Counted from the stretch's first letter, positions 9,666 to 17,810 are shown. The stretch is 50,534 nucleotides of DNA from Blastocatellia bacterium (GCA_025054955.1 JANWZE010000143.1:1-50534); one strand, 5' to 3'. Made by a program: numbers and translations. The notes: generated from the sequence alone by a model not told the origin.

Positions 9666-10706
9666 TCAATAGCCTTCCTGCTCATCCAGACGCACTTTCC
9701 CGCGAAACGAGCGGTAGAGATAGATGAAGTAGCCCAGAGCTAAGACAATTCCTATGCTCCACCACACGACGCCCACCGACAAACCATAACGACCCGTCAC
9801 GGTATTGTGCACGGTGAGGCTGTAGTCTGGGTTTGTGCTGGCCGGCAGCACGGTGGGATACATCCCGAAGGCGATGCCACCAAACATCCCAACAATGTAT
9901 GCGCACGATGAAAGAAAAGCGGCATGGTCCCGCGCTTTCGCGCGAAAATAGAACATCCCGATCAAACTTGCTGACACAATCACGGGAAAAATGAGGCCAG
10001 CCGGATGCCGATAGTTATGCAGCATCTGCGGACGCACGCTCAAGGTTGCGATCAAGCCGATGATTGTCAACGCGGCGACAAGCCACCACATCCGGCCAGC
10101 GAGGCGGCGGGCGCGCGCGTTCAGGTCCCCTTCCGTTTTCGCGGCGATGTAGAGCGCGCCGTGCGAACTTAACGTGGCCAGCGCCATCACGCCGGTCAGC
10201 ACCGTGTACCAGTCGAGGATGCCCGGATGCGCGCCCACTCGGAAGTTTGTCCACAATGGCTGGAAGAAATAGCCTTCCGCATTCAACGGCACGCCACGAA
10301 TCACGTTGCCCAACGCAGCCCCGAAGAAGAGAGTGAGCAACAAGCTGGATACCGAAAACACCACATCGAAGAAGGCGCGCCAGTGCGGATCATCCACATG
10401 CGACCTCAGCTCAATGCCGATGCCGCGCAGCATCAGCAACCACAACACAATCATCAACGGCAGATAAAAACCGCTGAAGCTGGATGCATAGAGCGCCGGA
10501 AAGGCGAAATAAAGCGTGCCGCCCGCCGCCAACAACCAGACTTCATTGCCATCCCATACCGGACCGATCGCGCGCAGAATCGCCCGCCGCTCATCGTTCG
10601 TTTTGGCCAGCAGCAAATGCAAGCTGCCTGCCCCCAGATCAAACCCGTCCAGCACGACGTAAGCAGTCAGCATAAAAGCAACCAGCACGAACCATAGCGT
10701 CTCCAT
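9666..10706 (-). CDS. cydB: Cytochrome bd ubiquinol oxidase subunit II
   Basis: 346 residues, the usual length for CydB. It opens with WFVLVAFMLTAYVVLDGFDLGAG, the first helix and the conserved DGFDLG motif, followed by GPVWDGNEVWLLAAGG and further hydrophobic helices (about eight in all). With CydA it forms the high-affinity quinol oxidase that reduces O2 to water in the cytoplasmic membrane, relevant to low oxygen and to resistance to H2O2, NO and sulfide. AGGAGG lies 7-8 nt before the ATG. It follows cydA with a 175-bp gap that contains two repeat hairpins, longer than usual within a cydAB operon. Confidence 0.96.
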   Translation of the reverse strand: METLWFVLVAFMLTAYVVLDGFDLGAGSLHLLLAKTNDERRAILRAIGPVWDGNEVWLLAAGGTLYFAFPALYASSFSGFYLPLMIVLWLLMLRGIGIELRSHVDDPHWRAFFDVVFSVSSLLLTLFFGAALGNVIRGVPLNAEGYFFQPLWTNFRVGAHPGILDWYTVLTGVMALATLSSHGALYIAAKTEGDLNARARRLAGRMWWLVAALTIIGLIATLSVRPQMLHNYRHPAGLIFPVIVSASLIGMFYFRAKARDHAAFLSSCAYIVGMFGGIAFGMYPTVLPASTNPDYSLTVHNTVTGRYGLSVGVVWWSIGIVLALGYFIYLYRSFRGKVRLDEQEGY

Positions 10707-10720
10707 CTGGATTCCTCCTC

Positions 10721-10843
10721 AAAAAGTGGCACAGGCGTTCCCACCTGTGCGCCATTTTCATGCTTCGCGGTGAACGTAAGTTCATGGGCGATTGCTCAGA
10801 AAAAGTGGCACAGGCGTTCCCGCCTGTGGCGTTTTCATCGTTT
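10721..10843. repeat. Pair of REP-like palindromes between cydA and cydB
   Basis: Two near-identical units begin at 10721 and 10801, 80 bp apart. Each reads AAAAAGTGGCACAGGCGTTC and continues CC(a/g)CCTGTG. The second forms CACAGGCG-TTCC-CGCCTGTG, a perfect 8-bp stem with a 4-nt loop; the first has one mismatch. They sit between cydA (upstream) and cydB (downstream), so the transcript would carry two hairpins that could affect the ratio of the two subunits. There is no U-tract, so a simple terminator is not indicated. Confidence 0.8.
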
Positions 10844-10881
10844 CTCTCGCGTCGTGGCTAACGACATGAACAACTCCTCAT

Positions 10882-12261
10882 TTAGTGAGCGCCAACGCCG
10901 GCGACAACTTGGCCGGTCTTCATGCTCGACGCTTCAGCCGCCAGCAGTTTCGGGCCATGCTCGATCTCGCGCCACATCAGCAGCAGGTACAAAATGGCCA
11001 ACACTGTATACATGCCCATGAAGCCAAGCAGCGTGAACATGACATTGCCCGCCGATACGGTCGGTGAGAACCCTTCACTGGTGCGCATCAAGCCATATAC
11101 CAACCAAGGCTGACGACCCAGCTCAGCGGTCATCCAACCGGCCGTGTTGGCAATGTAAGGGAATGGAAAGCTCAACATCAAAATCCACAACATCCACTTT
11201 GACTCATAAAGCCGGCCCCGCCAGAGCAACCAGGCGGCAGCCAGCGTGATGGCAATGAAGATGGTCCCTAATCCAACCATGATGTGATAGCTGTAATATA
11301 GCAGCGGGATGTTGTCCGGCCATTGATCCTTGGGGAAGGCATCCAAGCCTTTGACTTCCACATTCCAGCGACGGTAGGTCAGAAAGCTTAACAGTCGCGG
11401 GATAATGATCGGGTTATCCAATTTCTGCTCGGCCGTATTCGGCTGGCCAATAATCACCAACGGCGCGCCCGCTTCCGTCTTAAACAATCCTTCCATCGCC
11501 GCCAGCGTCGCCGGCTGATGCAGCGCCACCATGCGCCCCTGCTTGTCTCCTGTTGGGAACAACTGCAACACACTGGCCACAACAGCGACGCTCACGCCGA
11601 GCTTGAGAAACAGTCGTCCGTGCTCCGGCTCTCTGTTGGTCAACACGTAAAAAGCGCCCACCGCCGCCATCACGAACGAAGCTGTGATGACCGAACCACC
11701 CATGGTGTGTAGGTATTGCCAGATCGCCCACGGGTTCAACAAGAGCGCCCAGAAGCTGCTCAAATGGACCGAGCCATCAGCAGCGATCGTATAACCGACC
11801 GGATGCTGCATCCACGCATTGGTCGCAATGATGAAGTAGCCGGACAACCATGAGCCGGCAAACACAAGGAAGGCCGCCAACCAGTGCCCACGCGGCCCAA
11901 GCCGCTTCTCTCCGAATAAAAACAGACCAAGAAACGATGACTCCAGGAAGAAAGCAAACACGCCCTCCATGGCCAGCGTCTGGCCAATCACGCCGCCGGC
12001 AAAACGGGAGAACTTCGCCCAGTTGGTCCCGAATTGAAACTCCATTGGAATGCCGGTCACAACACCGAAGACAAAGGAAATAGCAAAAATCTTCCCCCAG
12101 AAACGCGCTGCCTGATTATATCGCTCATCATTGCGACGGATCGCTATCGTCTTCAGGATCACGATCAGCAGCGCCAATCCCATCGTTAATTGAGGAAACA
12201 GGTAGTGAAACGTGACGGTGAAAGCAAATTGGAATCTGTCAATGGCTAGTGCATCGTCCAT
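10882..12261 (-). CDS. cydA: Cytochrome bd ubiquinol oxidase subunit I
   Basis: 459 residues with about nine membrane helices. His19 in FTVTFHYLFPQLTMG is the expected haem ligand near the N-terminus; GVVTGIPMEFQFGTNW and the signature GWMTAELGRQPWLVYG are also present. The protein is shorter than the E. coli form and seems to have the short Q-loop type found in many non-proteobacteria. It carries the haems and the quinol-oxidation site of the bd oxidase. I start at MDDALAI, with AGGAG 7 nt upstream, rather than six codons earlier. It is divergent from the PEBP-like lipoprotein gene; the 233-bp space probably holds both promoters. Confidence 0.96.
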   Translation of the reverse strand: MDDALAIDRFQFAFTVTFHYLFPQLTMGLALLIVILKTIAIRRNDERYNQAARFWGKIFAISFVFGVVTGIPMEFQFGTNWAKFSRFAGGVIGQTLAMEGVFAFFLESSFLGLFLFGEKRLGPRGHWLAAFLVFAGSWLSGYFIIATNAWMQHPVGYTIAADGSVHLSSFWALLLNPWAIWQYLHTMGGSVITASFVMAAVGAFYVLTNREPEHGRLFLKLGVSVAVVASVLQLFPTGDKQGRMVALHQPATLAAMEGLFKTEAGAPLVIIGQPNTAEQKLDNPIIIPRLLSFLTYRRWNVEVKGLDAFPKDQWPDNIPLLYYSYHIMVGLGTIFIAITLAAAWLLWRGRLYESKWMLWILMLSFPFPYIANTAGWMTAELGRQPWLVYGLMRTSEGFSPTVSAGNVMFTLLGFMGMYTVLAILYLLLMWREIEHGPKLLAAEASSMKTGQVVAGVGAH

Positions 12262-12494
12262 AGTGCTTCTCCTACACACCTATTATGTCTTGCCCGCTTG
12301 ATGCGCTTAGCATATCGAGCCAGTTATTCCCGGTCATCAACCCACCTCTCATCACTCACCAAGCAACTATGATTCAATTTCACGCCAAAAGATTCAGCCA
12401 ATGTTATCTCTTGGAGATGTGTCACCGATTTGGTGTATCATGTCTGCTCTCGCCCCACGGGGTGAGGTTGTTTCTCACAAGTAAGGATGTAACC

Positions 12495-13079
12495 ATGCGA
12501 CGATGGTTGCACTTATCTTTGGCGCTCGCGGTTCTGGTCATCCTCACCGGTTGCCAACCAGAACGCTCGTCGCCAACGCCGCCCACTTCACCACAGGAGG
12601 CAGTGGATATGGACCTGCAACTCAGTAGCAACGCATTTCAATATGGCGGGACAATCCCGATCAAACACACCTGCGACGGCATGGACCTCTCGCCGCCCTT
12701 GGCATGGACAGCCCCGCCGCGCGATACCAAAAGTTTGGTGTTGATCTGCGACGACCCTGACGCGCCCGCCGGCACATGGGTGCACTGGGTGCTCTATGGA
12801 TTGCCCCCGGAGACGACATCTTTGCCCGAAGGCATTCCTCCAGACAAAATAGTGCTGGGCCAGGCTCGGCAGGGCATCAATGATTTTCGCCGAATCGGCT
12901 ACGGCGGCCCCTGCCCGCCGCCGGGCGCGCCGCACCGGTACTTCTTCAAACTCTATGCCGTGGCGATTCCCACCACCTTTGAACCGGGCTTGAGTAAGCA
13001 GCAACTGATGGATGCCATCAAGGGACACATCCTGGCACAGGGCGAGCTGATGGGAAAATACAAACGCCAACGCCCATAA
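12495..13079 (+). CDS. YbhB/YbcL family PEBP-like lipoprotein
   Basis: 194 residues. A signal peptide ends with the lipobox LTGC, giving a lipid-anchored mature protein. The remainder matches the bacterial phosphatidylethanolamine-binding-like (Raf kinase inhibitor-like) family: HTCDGMDLSPPLAW, LICDDPDAPAGTWVHWVLYGLP, and GYGGPCPPPGAPHRYFFKLYA, containing the conserved DPDAP and GPxPP-HRY ligand-pocket motifs. Molecular function in bacteria is mostly unknown. The start is the ATG before RRWLHL, with AAGGA about 7 nt upstream; the open frame reaches 70 codons further but has no signal peptide there. It converges with the tandem universal stress protein gene. Confidence 0.92.
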   Translation: MRRWLHLSLALAVLVILTGCQPERSSPTPPTSPQEAVDMDLQLSSNAFQYGGTIPIKHTCDGMDLSPPLAWTAPPRDTKSLVLICDDPDAPAGTWVHWVLYGLPPETTSLPEGIPPDKIVLGQARQGINDFRRIGYGGPCPPPGAPHRYFFKLYAVAIPTTFEPGLSKQQLMDAIKGHILAQGELMGKYKRQRP

Positions 13080-13107
13080 CAAACGGCGGAAGAGGAACAC
13101 CTGCCCA

Positions 13108-13203
13108 TTGTTCATGACCGGCCTCACGGCGCTGAAAAGACGAGCTGATTTCACTGGCGGATTTCAACGCCGATTATTCATGACCGGCCTCACGACGCTG
13201 ACT
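13108..13203. repeat. Direct repeat duplicating the 3' end of the UspA-like gene
   Basis: The segment ATTnTTCATGACCGGCCTCACGrCGCTGA occurs at about 13108 and again at about 13174, 66 bp apart. The right-hand copy covers the last codons and stop of the minus-strand stress protein gene; the left-hand copy is downstream of it. A local duplication of the gene end is the simplest reading. Confidence 0.6.
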
Positions 13204-14065
13204 CGCTGACCACCGTCAGCACCGGACAAGGCGCGTGCCGATTCACACGCACGGTCGTCGTGCCCAGCACGGTCGTGTTCAAGAAACGCCGATGTTGAGC
13301 GGCCATGACGATCATGTCGCAACCGAGTGAACTCGCGGTTGTGAGAATCTGCTCGGCTGCTTCACCCCGCGCCACGGTCTCCTGGAGGCGACAGCGCGCG
13401 CGAATATCTGGCGCAACCCATTCACAAAGACGATCCACCTCTTCTTCTTCGCTGGGCGGACTGCTCGGCGATTCGATCACGTGTAAGACCCATAGCTCCG
13501 CGCCTAAACAAGCAGCCAGCGCGCTGGCATGCTCGAGCGACCGCGCTGACGTGTCGGTGAAGTTGACGGGACAGAGCAGGCGTTGAATCGTCAGGCCAGA
13601 TGACGGGGCGACGGTTGATTGTGGGCGCACCGTCAGCACAGGCCGGCGCGTCTCACGCAGCACTTTCTCGGTGACCGAACCAAGCATCAGCCGGCTCCAG
13701 CCGCTCCGCCCATGCGTGCCCATGATAATCATGTCCGCGTTGTATTGGTCAGCCGTGGTCATAATCGCGCGAACGGGATAGTCTTCGACGACACGCGCTT
13801 CCGCCGGCACAGTCTGAGCGATGTGCTCGTGCACGTAACGATCCAGTTGCTCGCGAGCAAGGCGTTTGGACTGCTCTAAGACAGCGGCAATGTCTTCAGC
13901 CTGCCGCGTCGAAAAATAAGGCGGCGGCAGAAACGGGTCAGCAAAAATGACCTGCAATCGCGCGCCACAACGGGCAGCCAGACTCCCGGCATACTGCAAC
14001 GCCCCGGTGGCAATCTCGCTGAAGTCAGTCGGCACGAGAAACAAGTTCGATTGAAACAGTTGCAT
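13190..14065 (-). CDS. Tandem-domain universal stress protein
   Basis: 291 residues made of two UspA domains. Domain 1 (about 1-143) starts SNLFLVPTDFSEIATG and ends with GTHGRSGWSRLMLGSVTE, a complete G-x2-G-x9-G-S nucleotide motif. Domain 2 (about 150-291) starts RLLCPVNFTDTSARS and ends with the degenerate AAQHRRFLNTTVLGTTT, in which the first glycines are lost, so probably only domain 1 binds ATP. The start is the ATG after AGGAG (5 nt spacing); two GTG codons just upstream are less likely. It lies 45 bp after the DUF2892 gene, so both are probably transcribed from the shared stress promoter at 14364-14392. Confidence 0.92.
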   Translation of the reverse strand: MQLFQSNLFLVPTDFSEIATGALQYAGSLAARCGARLQVIFADPFLPPPYFSTRQAEDIAAVLEQSKRLAREQLDRYVHEHIAQTVPAEARVVEDYPVRAIMTTADQYNADMIIMGTHGRSGWSRLMLGSVTEKVLRETRRPVLTVRPQSTVAPSSGLTIQRLLCPVNFTDTSARSLEHASALAACLGAELWVLHVIESPSSPPSEEEEVDRLCEWVAPDIRARCRLQETVARGEAAEQILTTASSLGCDMIVMAAQHRRFLNTTVLGTTTVRVNRHAPCPVLTVVSESAS

Positions 14066-14110
14066 CACCACTCCTTTGGCGGCATCGAGCCGTCACGCTC
14101 GCTGGCCCTC

Positions 14111-14329
14111 TCAGGCATGTCGCGCGACCGTGGCCGCTTCCTCACAGCCGACGCCCAATCGGCGCAGAATCGTCATCATCGGACACCAGTTCGTGAACGC
14201 CGACTGAATCAAATTGACGGCCACAAATCCGGTAAACCAAAACCAGTATGGACTGTGATAGTAACCAAGCAACACACTGGCCAATACAAAACTGCCTGCA
14301 ATCAGTCGTAAGTATCGCTCAACTGTCAT
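14111..14329 (-). CDS. DUF2892 (YgaP-type) inner-membrane protein
   Basis: 72 residues with two hydrophobic helices: YLRLIAGSFVLASVLLG, then WFWFTGFVAVNLIQSAF, followed by TNWCPMMTILRRLGV. This matches the small DUF2892 membrane domain that in YgaP is fused to a rhodanese, where the membrane part accompanies sulfur or thiol chemistry. Here the domain stands alone; the Cys in NWCP is conserved in the family. AAGGAGG lies 8 nt before the chosen ATG. It is the first gene after promoter motif 2 and precedes the tandem stress protein gene. Confidence 0.88.
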   Translation of the reverse strand: MTVERYLRLIAGSFVLASVLLGYYHSPYWFWFTGFVAVNLIQSAFTNWCPMMTILRRLGVGCEEAATVARHA

Positions 14330-14363
14330 GTCGTGATCCTCCTTCATCGTTGTTCTGCACCTG

Positions 14364-14392
14364 TACGATCCAAATCGAACGAAAAGGATTCA
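14364..14392 (-). promoter_or_regulatory. ECF-sigma-type promoter motif, copy 2 (DUF2892-UspA unit)
   Basis: On the minus strand: TGAATCC (14392-14386), 13 nt, TGGATCGTA (14372-14364). The spacer begins TTTTCGTT, very close to the Hsp20 copy. It ends 35 nt before the DUF2892 start codon, a normal promoter position. Confidence 0.72.
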
Positions 14393-14563
14393 CCACCCGT
14401 CTTTGGTCTGTTTCCATGTAGCGGTTTTGCGCAACGCAGGCCCGTCGTCCCCACAGCGAAAGCGTCTCGGAAGTTAACTTCTGGGGGTTCTTAACGCATG
14501 AGCGATCATTTCAAAATGATGAGTGTGCCGACCGCGCTCTCGCGCATTCGATCGAGCAACACA

Positions 14564-14836
14564 TTATGAAGCATGCGGCTTCCAGTTGCTCCATTCGTTT
14601 TGCAGAACTTCTTTGAGATGATTTTTCATCTCATCGGGTAAGGGATGGTGGGGAAGCTCTTGGCACATCTGGATAGTCTTTCGCAGTGTATTGACAAACG
14701 CGACGCAGGGCGCGCAATCAGCGATATGGGCTTGAATCTCCTGACAGAGATGGGCAGGAAGCTGGCCATCAATGAATTCTGAAAGCAATGTCACCAACTG
14801 CTTGCATTCCATCATGTCAAATGCCTCATGATTCAT
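14564..14836 (-). CDS. Zinc-finger anti-sigma factor (zf-HC2 / ZAS type)
   Basis: 90 residues. MECKQLVTLLSEFIDGQLP and then HIADCAPCVAF give the zinc-binding pattern Cys...His-x3-Cys-x2-Cys of ZAS anti-sigma factors such as RsrA and ChrR, which hold an ECF sigma factor inactive and often release it when the thiols are oxidised or zinc is lost. No membrane helix is visible, so it is probably cytoplasmic. Its ATG overlaps the stop of the sigma gene (ATGA), so the two are translationally coupled. The finger region is nearly identical to the C-terminus of the fused protein at 34273-35223 (CAPCVAFVNTLRKTI in both). Confidence 0.9.
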   Translation of the reverse strand: MNHEAFDMMECKQLVTLLSEFIDGQLPAHLCQEIQAHIADCAPCVAFVNTLRKTIQMCQELPHHPLPDEMKNHLKEVLQNEWSNWKPHAS

Positions 14837-15450
14837 AGACCCATTTTCCCGACAAAGGATTCAGCCTCGGTCTGCCAGTATTGCGTCAGGCGGTCGCGCA
14901 CAAACAATCGAGCGCGGTGCAGCCGTGATTTAACGGCCTCCGGCGACAGATGAAGCGATTGGGCTGTTTCCTGCGTGCTCAGTTGTTCGATGTCCCGCAA
15001 GATCAGCACAACACGATAGGGGGGAGGTAGATCGGCGATGGCCTGCTCCACCTGCGTCTTGAGTTCAGCGCGTTGAAACAACTGGTCAGGATTCTGCGAC
15101 CAATCAGCAATGTCCGGTTTCTGGCCTTCACTGGCAGGCGTTGGGATCAGTTCATCCAACGAGAGTTCATGCTCAGGCTCAAATTTCCCCTTCCGCTTCA
15201 TTTTGCGGCAGGCGTTGGCGGCAATCGTGAAGAACCACGCGCGAAACGACCCTTGGCCGCGAAAATCCTTCAGGGATCGAAACACGCTGATGAGCGTCTC
15301 TTGAACGACGTCTTTGGCGTCTTCCTCATTCTTACACATCCGCGCGGCAAAACTGTATAGACGAGCTCCGTAGGTGTTGAATAATTCCTCAAAAGCTTCC
15401 TGCTTGCCGGACTTCAATGCCTCGACCAGCATGCGCTCACGTTCGTCCAT
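14833..15450 (-). CDS. ECF-type RNA polymerase sigma factor (RpoE-like)
   Basis: 205 residues. Region 2 (about 13-85) contains YSFAARMCKNEEDAKDVVQETLISVF and FRAWFFTIAANACRKMKRKG; region 4 (about 140-195) contains LPPPYRVVLILRDIEQLSTQ and a helix-turn-helix ending SPEAVKSRLHRAR. There is no region 1 or 3, as in all ECF factors. The linker has the unusual GKFEPEHELSLDE, shared exactly with the fused sigma protein in the sulfur island, so the two are close paralogues. It is coupled to the anti-sigma gene by overlap and divergent from the OsmC gene. It is the best candidate for recognising the TGAAyCC-N13-TGGATC motif found in this window, but that is inference. Confidence 0.95.
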   Translation of the reverse strand: MDERERMLVEALKSGKQEAFEELFNTYGARLYSFAARMCKNEEDAKDVVQETLISVFRSLKDFRGQGSFRAWFFTIAANACRKMKRKGKFEPEHELSLDELIPTPASEGQKPDIADWSQNPDQLFQRAELKTQVEQAIADLPPPYRVVLILRDIEQLSTQETAQSLHLSPEAVKSRLHRARLFVRDRLTQYWQTEAESFVGKMGL

Positions 15451-15460
15451 ACGCGGCTAC

Positions 15461-15489
15461 AGTCTATGGTGTGTCGGTGATTTGAGCAA
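15461..15489 (-). promoter_or_regulatory. Possible housekeeping promoter for the sigma/anti-sigma pair
   Basis: On the minus strand TTGCTC (15489-15484) and TAGACT (15466-15461) are 17 bp apart, 11 nt before the sigma ATG. Each hexamer has two mismatches to the sigma-70 consensus. The sigma gene has no copy of the ECF-type motif in its own orientation, so I do not see evidence for autoregulation here. The leader would be very short. Confidence 0.3.
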
Positions 15490-15493
15490 GCCG

Positions 15494-15522
15494 TGAACCC
15501 TTTTCGGCGATCTTGGATCAAG
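15494..15522 (+). promoter_or_regulatory. ECF-sigma-type promoter motif, copy 3 (OsmC unit)
   Basis: TGAACCC (15494-15500), 13 nt, TGGATCAAG (15514-15522), ending 37 nt before the OsmC start codon. It differs from the other copies by C for T in the upstream block and in the last two bases of the downstream block. It lies in the divergent space next to the ECF sigma gene. Confidence 0.65.
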
Positions 15523-15559
15523 AAGGATGGATGACAATCATACAGTAGGAGAACATACG

Positions 15560-16018
15560 ATGACGCAACAACTGCCATACTACTATGACACAATCGTTGA
15601 GTGGACGGGCGAGCGCAAGGGGCTGCTCAGCGCATCGAACCTGCCGACATTGACGGTCGCCACGCCACCTGAATTTCAAGGCCACGAGGGGATTTGGTCA
15701 CCGGAGCACCTCTACGTCGCCTCTGTCAATTCCTGCTTGATGACGACATTCCTAGCAATCGCCCAGATGTCAAAGCTGGAGTTTGTCAAGTTCCGCTCGC
15801 AAGCTCGCGGGCAACTGGATAAGGTCGAAGGTCAGGGATTTCAAATCACCAACATCGTCATTGAGCCACAGCTCACCATCGCGCGCGAGAGCGACCGGGA
15901 GCGCGCGCTGCGAATTTTGGAAAAGGCCGAGAAACATTGCCTGATCTCCAATTCAATTAAGACGACGGTGCGGGTTCAACCTGACATCCGCGTCGCCGAG
16001 ACGCAACAAGCGGCATGA
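15560..16018 (+). CDS. OsmC/Ohr family protein
   Basis: 152 residues. The family's two redox cysteines are visible: Cys59 in ASVNSCLMTTF and Cys127 in KHCLISNSI. OsmC-type proteins reduce organic hydroperoxides, and some act on persulfides or related thiol species, in the cytoplasm. SPEHLYVASVNSCLMTT is the classic helix around the peroxidatic Cys. Start at MTQQLP, with AGGAG 8 nt upstream; the open frame reaches 11 codons further with no site. It is preceded by stress promoter motif 3, divergent from the ECF sigma gene and followed by a membrane miniprotein. Confidence 0.93.
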   Translation: MTQQLPYYYDTIVEWTGERKGLLSASNLPTLTVATPPEFQGHEGIWSPEHLYVASVNSCLMTTFLAIAQMSKLEFVKFRSQARGQLDKVEGQGFQITNIVIEPQLTIARESDRERALRILEKAEKHCLISNSIKTTVRVQPDIRVAETQQAA

Positions 16019-16041
16019 GCCGGCAATGATAATAGGAGGAG

Positions 16042-16134
16042 ATGATGAACGATGCTCTCCTGATGATTTTAGTGGCGGTCGCTTACGTGGTGCTCATGCG
16101 CGTCGTGCTGCCCAAGCTGGGCGTGCCGACCTGA
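16042..16134 (+). CDS. 30-residue single-helix membrane miniprotein
   Basis: A short frame 23 bp after the OsmC stop, with AGGAGGAG immediately upstream of two adjacent ATG codons (16042 and 16045; the second has the better spacing). The peptide starts MNDALLMILVAVAYVVLM and ends RVVLPKLGVPT before TGA. This gives one membrane-spanning helix followed by a short positively charged, proline-containing tail. I do not recognise the family with certainty. The near-perfect Shine-Dalgarno sequence, tidy hydrophobic profile and operon position behind an oxidative-stress gene argue that it is real. Possible roles are a membrane anchor or a small regulator, but nothing in the sequence decides this. Confidence 0.6.
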   Translation: MMNDALLMILVAVAYVVLMRVVLPKLGVPT

Positions 16135-16619
16135 GCCTCACCTGTATGTGAGACCGAGGATCGGTCCACACCATCCACCGATGAACCACAGAAGCCGACG
16201 ACATCCGGTAGCCGTCGTCATAGGGATTAGTTATATCGAGACAGTAACCGACGGCTCGTTGAGCTGACCGCATCCGGTGCGCCTTAGTCAGGAGAAACAG
16301 AACAACACGACTTGACTACTGGCCTGAGATGCCTTCTGAATGGCCTCCGCTCCGGTCTTGCTTTCGTTAAATCTCGTTACATGTCGCGCCAGCCGTGCCA
16401 CGGCGTGTCGTCATGACTCGCGTGGATGATCCCTGCTGATACGCTCGCATCGGGCACTCCACGCGCATGCCACACACTGTCTCGGCTCGACCAATGTCGC
16501 TCGTTGACAAAACGACTGCACAATGGAGACCGGCCGTTCAACGCGACGGCGCTGGCGCTGCCGATTACGTATGGGGCGCAGAGCGCCTGCATGATGCAGA
16601 CCAGCCGTTCAACTGCTCT
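16135..16619. other. Intergenic stretch, no gene recognised
   Basis: About 485 bp between the membrane miniprotein and the end of the convergent thiolase gene. Open frames here lack ribosome binding sites and family motifs. I note a weak local repeat of GCGC-rich segments containing ACCGGCCGTTCAACGCG and ACCAGCCGTTCAACTGC (near 16530 and 16598), about 68 bp apart and partly adjacent to the thiolase end. Confidence 0.35.
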
Positions 16620-17810
16620 TCAGGATGCCCGCTCCACCACCATGGCTACGGCCTCGCCGCCGCCAATGCAGAGCGTCACCAATCCGCGCTGCGCCTGCCG
16701 CCGTTTCATCTCGTATAGCAGCGTCGTCAGCAATCGAGCGCCGCTGGCTCCAATCGGATGACCAAACGCAACCGCGCCGCCGTTGACGTTGACCTTCTGC
16801 GGATCGAGTTCGAGCTGTTTGATCGCAGCCAATGCTACTACTGCAAACGCTTCGTTGATTTCAAACAGATCAATGGCGCCGAGCGTCAGTTCAGTTTTGC
16901 TGAGCACTTTCTTGATCGCGTCAACCGGCGCGACCGTGAACTCTTCAGGGGCGCGCGCGGCTGCCACTGCGCCGACAATCCGAGCCATCGGTTGTAACCC
17001 TAGCCGCTCGGCCCGTTCTCTGGCCATGACGACCACGGCCGCGGCGCCGTCATTGATCTTGGAAGCATTGGCGGGTGTGATCGTACCGCCTTCCTGAAAC
17101 GCCGGCTTCAGCGTCAACATCTTGTCGAAATTGACGCGCTTGGGTTCTTCGTCTTCGCTGACCAGCGCAGTGCCCTTGGCCTGAGGCACTTCCACCGCGA
17201 CGATCTCTTCGGCCAGCCAGCCTTGCTCTTGCGCTCGCAGCGCCCGCCGATAACTCTCAGCAGCGAAGGCATCTTGCTCCTGACGCGAGATATTGAGATT
17301 TCGAGCGCACAACTCACCGGCATGGCCCATGTGAAAATTGTTATAGACATCCCACAGCCCATCTTTGATCATGCTGTCAACAACTTCGCCATGACCAAGC
17401 CGGTAACCTTGCCGCGCTCGCTCCAGCAGGTACGGCGCGTTGCTCATGCTCTCCATGCCGCCGGCCACAACCACATCAGCGTCACCGAGCGCGATGGCCT
17501 GCGCTGCCAACATGACCGACTTAAGCCCGGAGCCACAGACTTTATTGATGGTCATACATTCGACCTTTGTGGGCAGGCCGGCAAAGATGGCCGCCTGCCG
17601 CGCCGGAGCTTGTCCTACGCCGCCTTGCAGCACATTGCCCATGATCACTTCATCTACATCTGCCGGGGCCACACCGGCTCGCTTAAGTGCCTCCTGAATC
17701 GCCGCTGCGCCGAGCTTGGGAGCCGGCAGCGCACTGAGCGAACCCAGAAACGAACCCACCGGCGTGCGGGCAGCACCGATGATGACAACTTCACGCTTAT
17801 GCTGACTCAT
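16620..17810 (-). CDS. Acetyl-CoA acetyltransferase (thiolase)
   Basis: 396 residues, standard for biosynthetic/degradative thiolases. All three catalytic elements are present: Cys92 in NKVCGSGLKS (acyl acceptor), His351 in AFGHPIGASG and Cys381 in CIGGGEA. It condenses two acetyl-CoA to acetoacetyl-CoA or performs the reverse cleavage, feeding isoprenoid, polyhydroxyalkanoate or fatty/amino-acid breakdown routes. Branched-chain and acyl-CoA genes (leucine dehydrogenase, CoA-transferase) sit near the other end of the window, which favours a catabolic role, but weakly. GGAGGG lies 7 nt before ATG. It appears to be a single-gene unit. Confidence 0.96.
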   Translation of the reverse strand: MSQHKREVVIIGAARTPVGSFLGSLSALPAPKLGAAAIQEALKRAGVAPADVDEVIMGNVLQGGVGQAPARQAAIFAGLPTKVECMTINKVCGSGLKSVMLAAQAIALGDADVVVAGGMESMSNAPYLLERARQGYRLGHGEVVDSMIKDGLWDVYNNFHMGHAGELCARNLNISRQEQDAFAAESYRRALRAQEQGWLAEEIVAVEVPQAKGTALVSEDEEPKRVNFDKMLTLKPAFQEGGTITPANASKINDGAAAVVVMARERAERLGLQPMARIVGAVAAARAPEEFTVAPVDAIKKVLSKTELTLGAIDLFEINEAFAVVALAAIKQLELDPQKVNVNGGAVAFGHPIGASGARLLTTLLYEMKRRQAQRGLVTLCIGGGEAVAMVVERAS

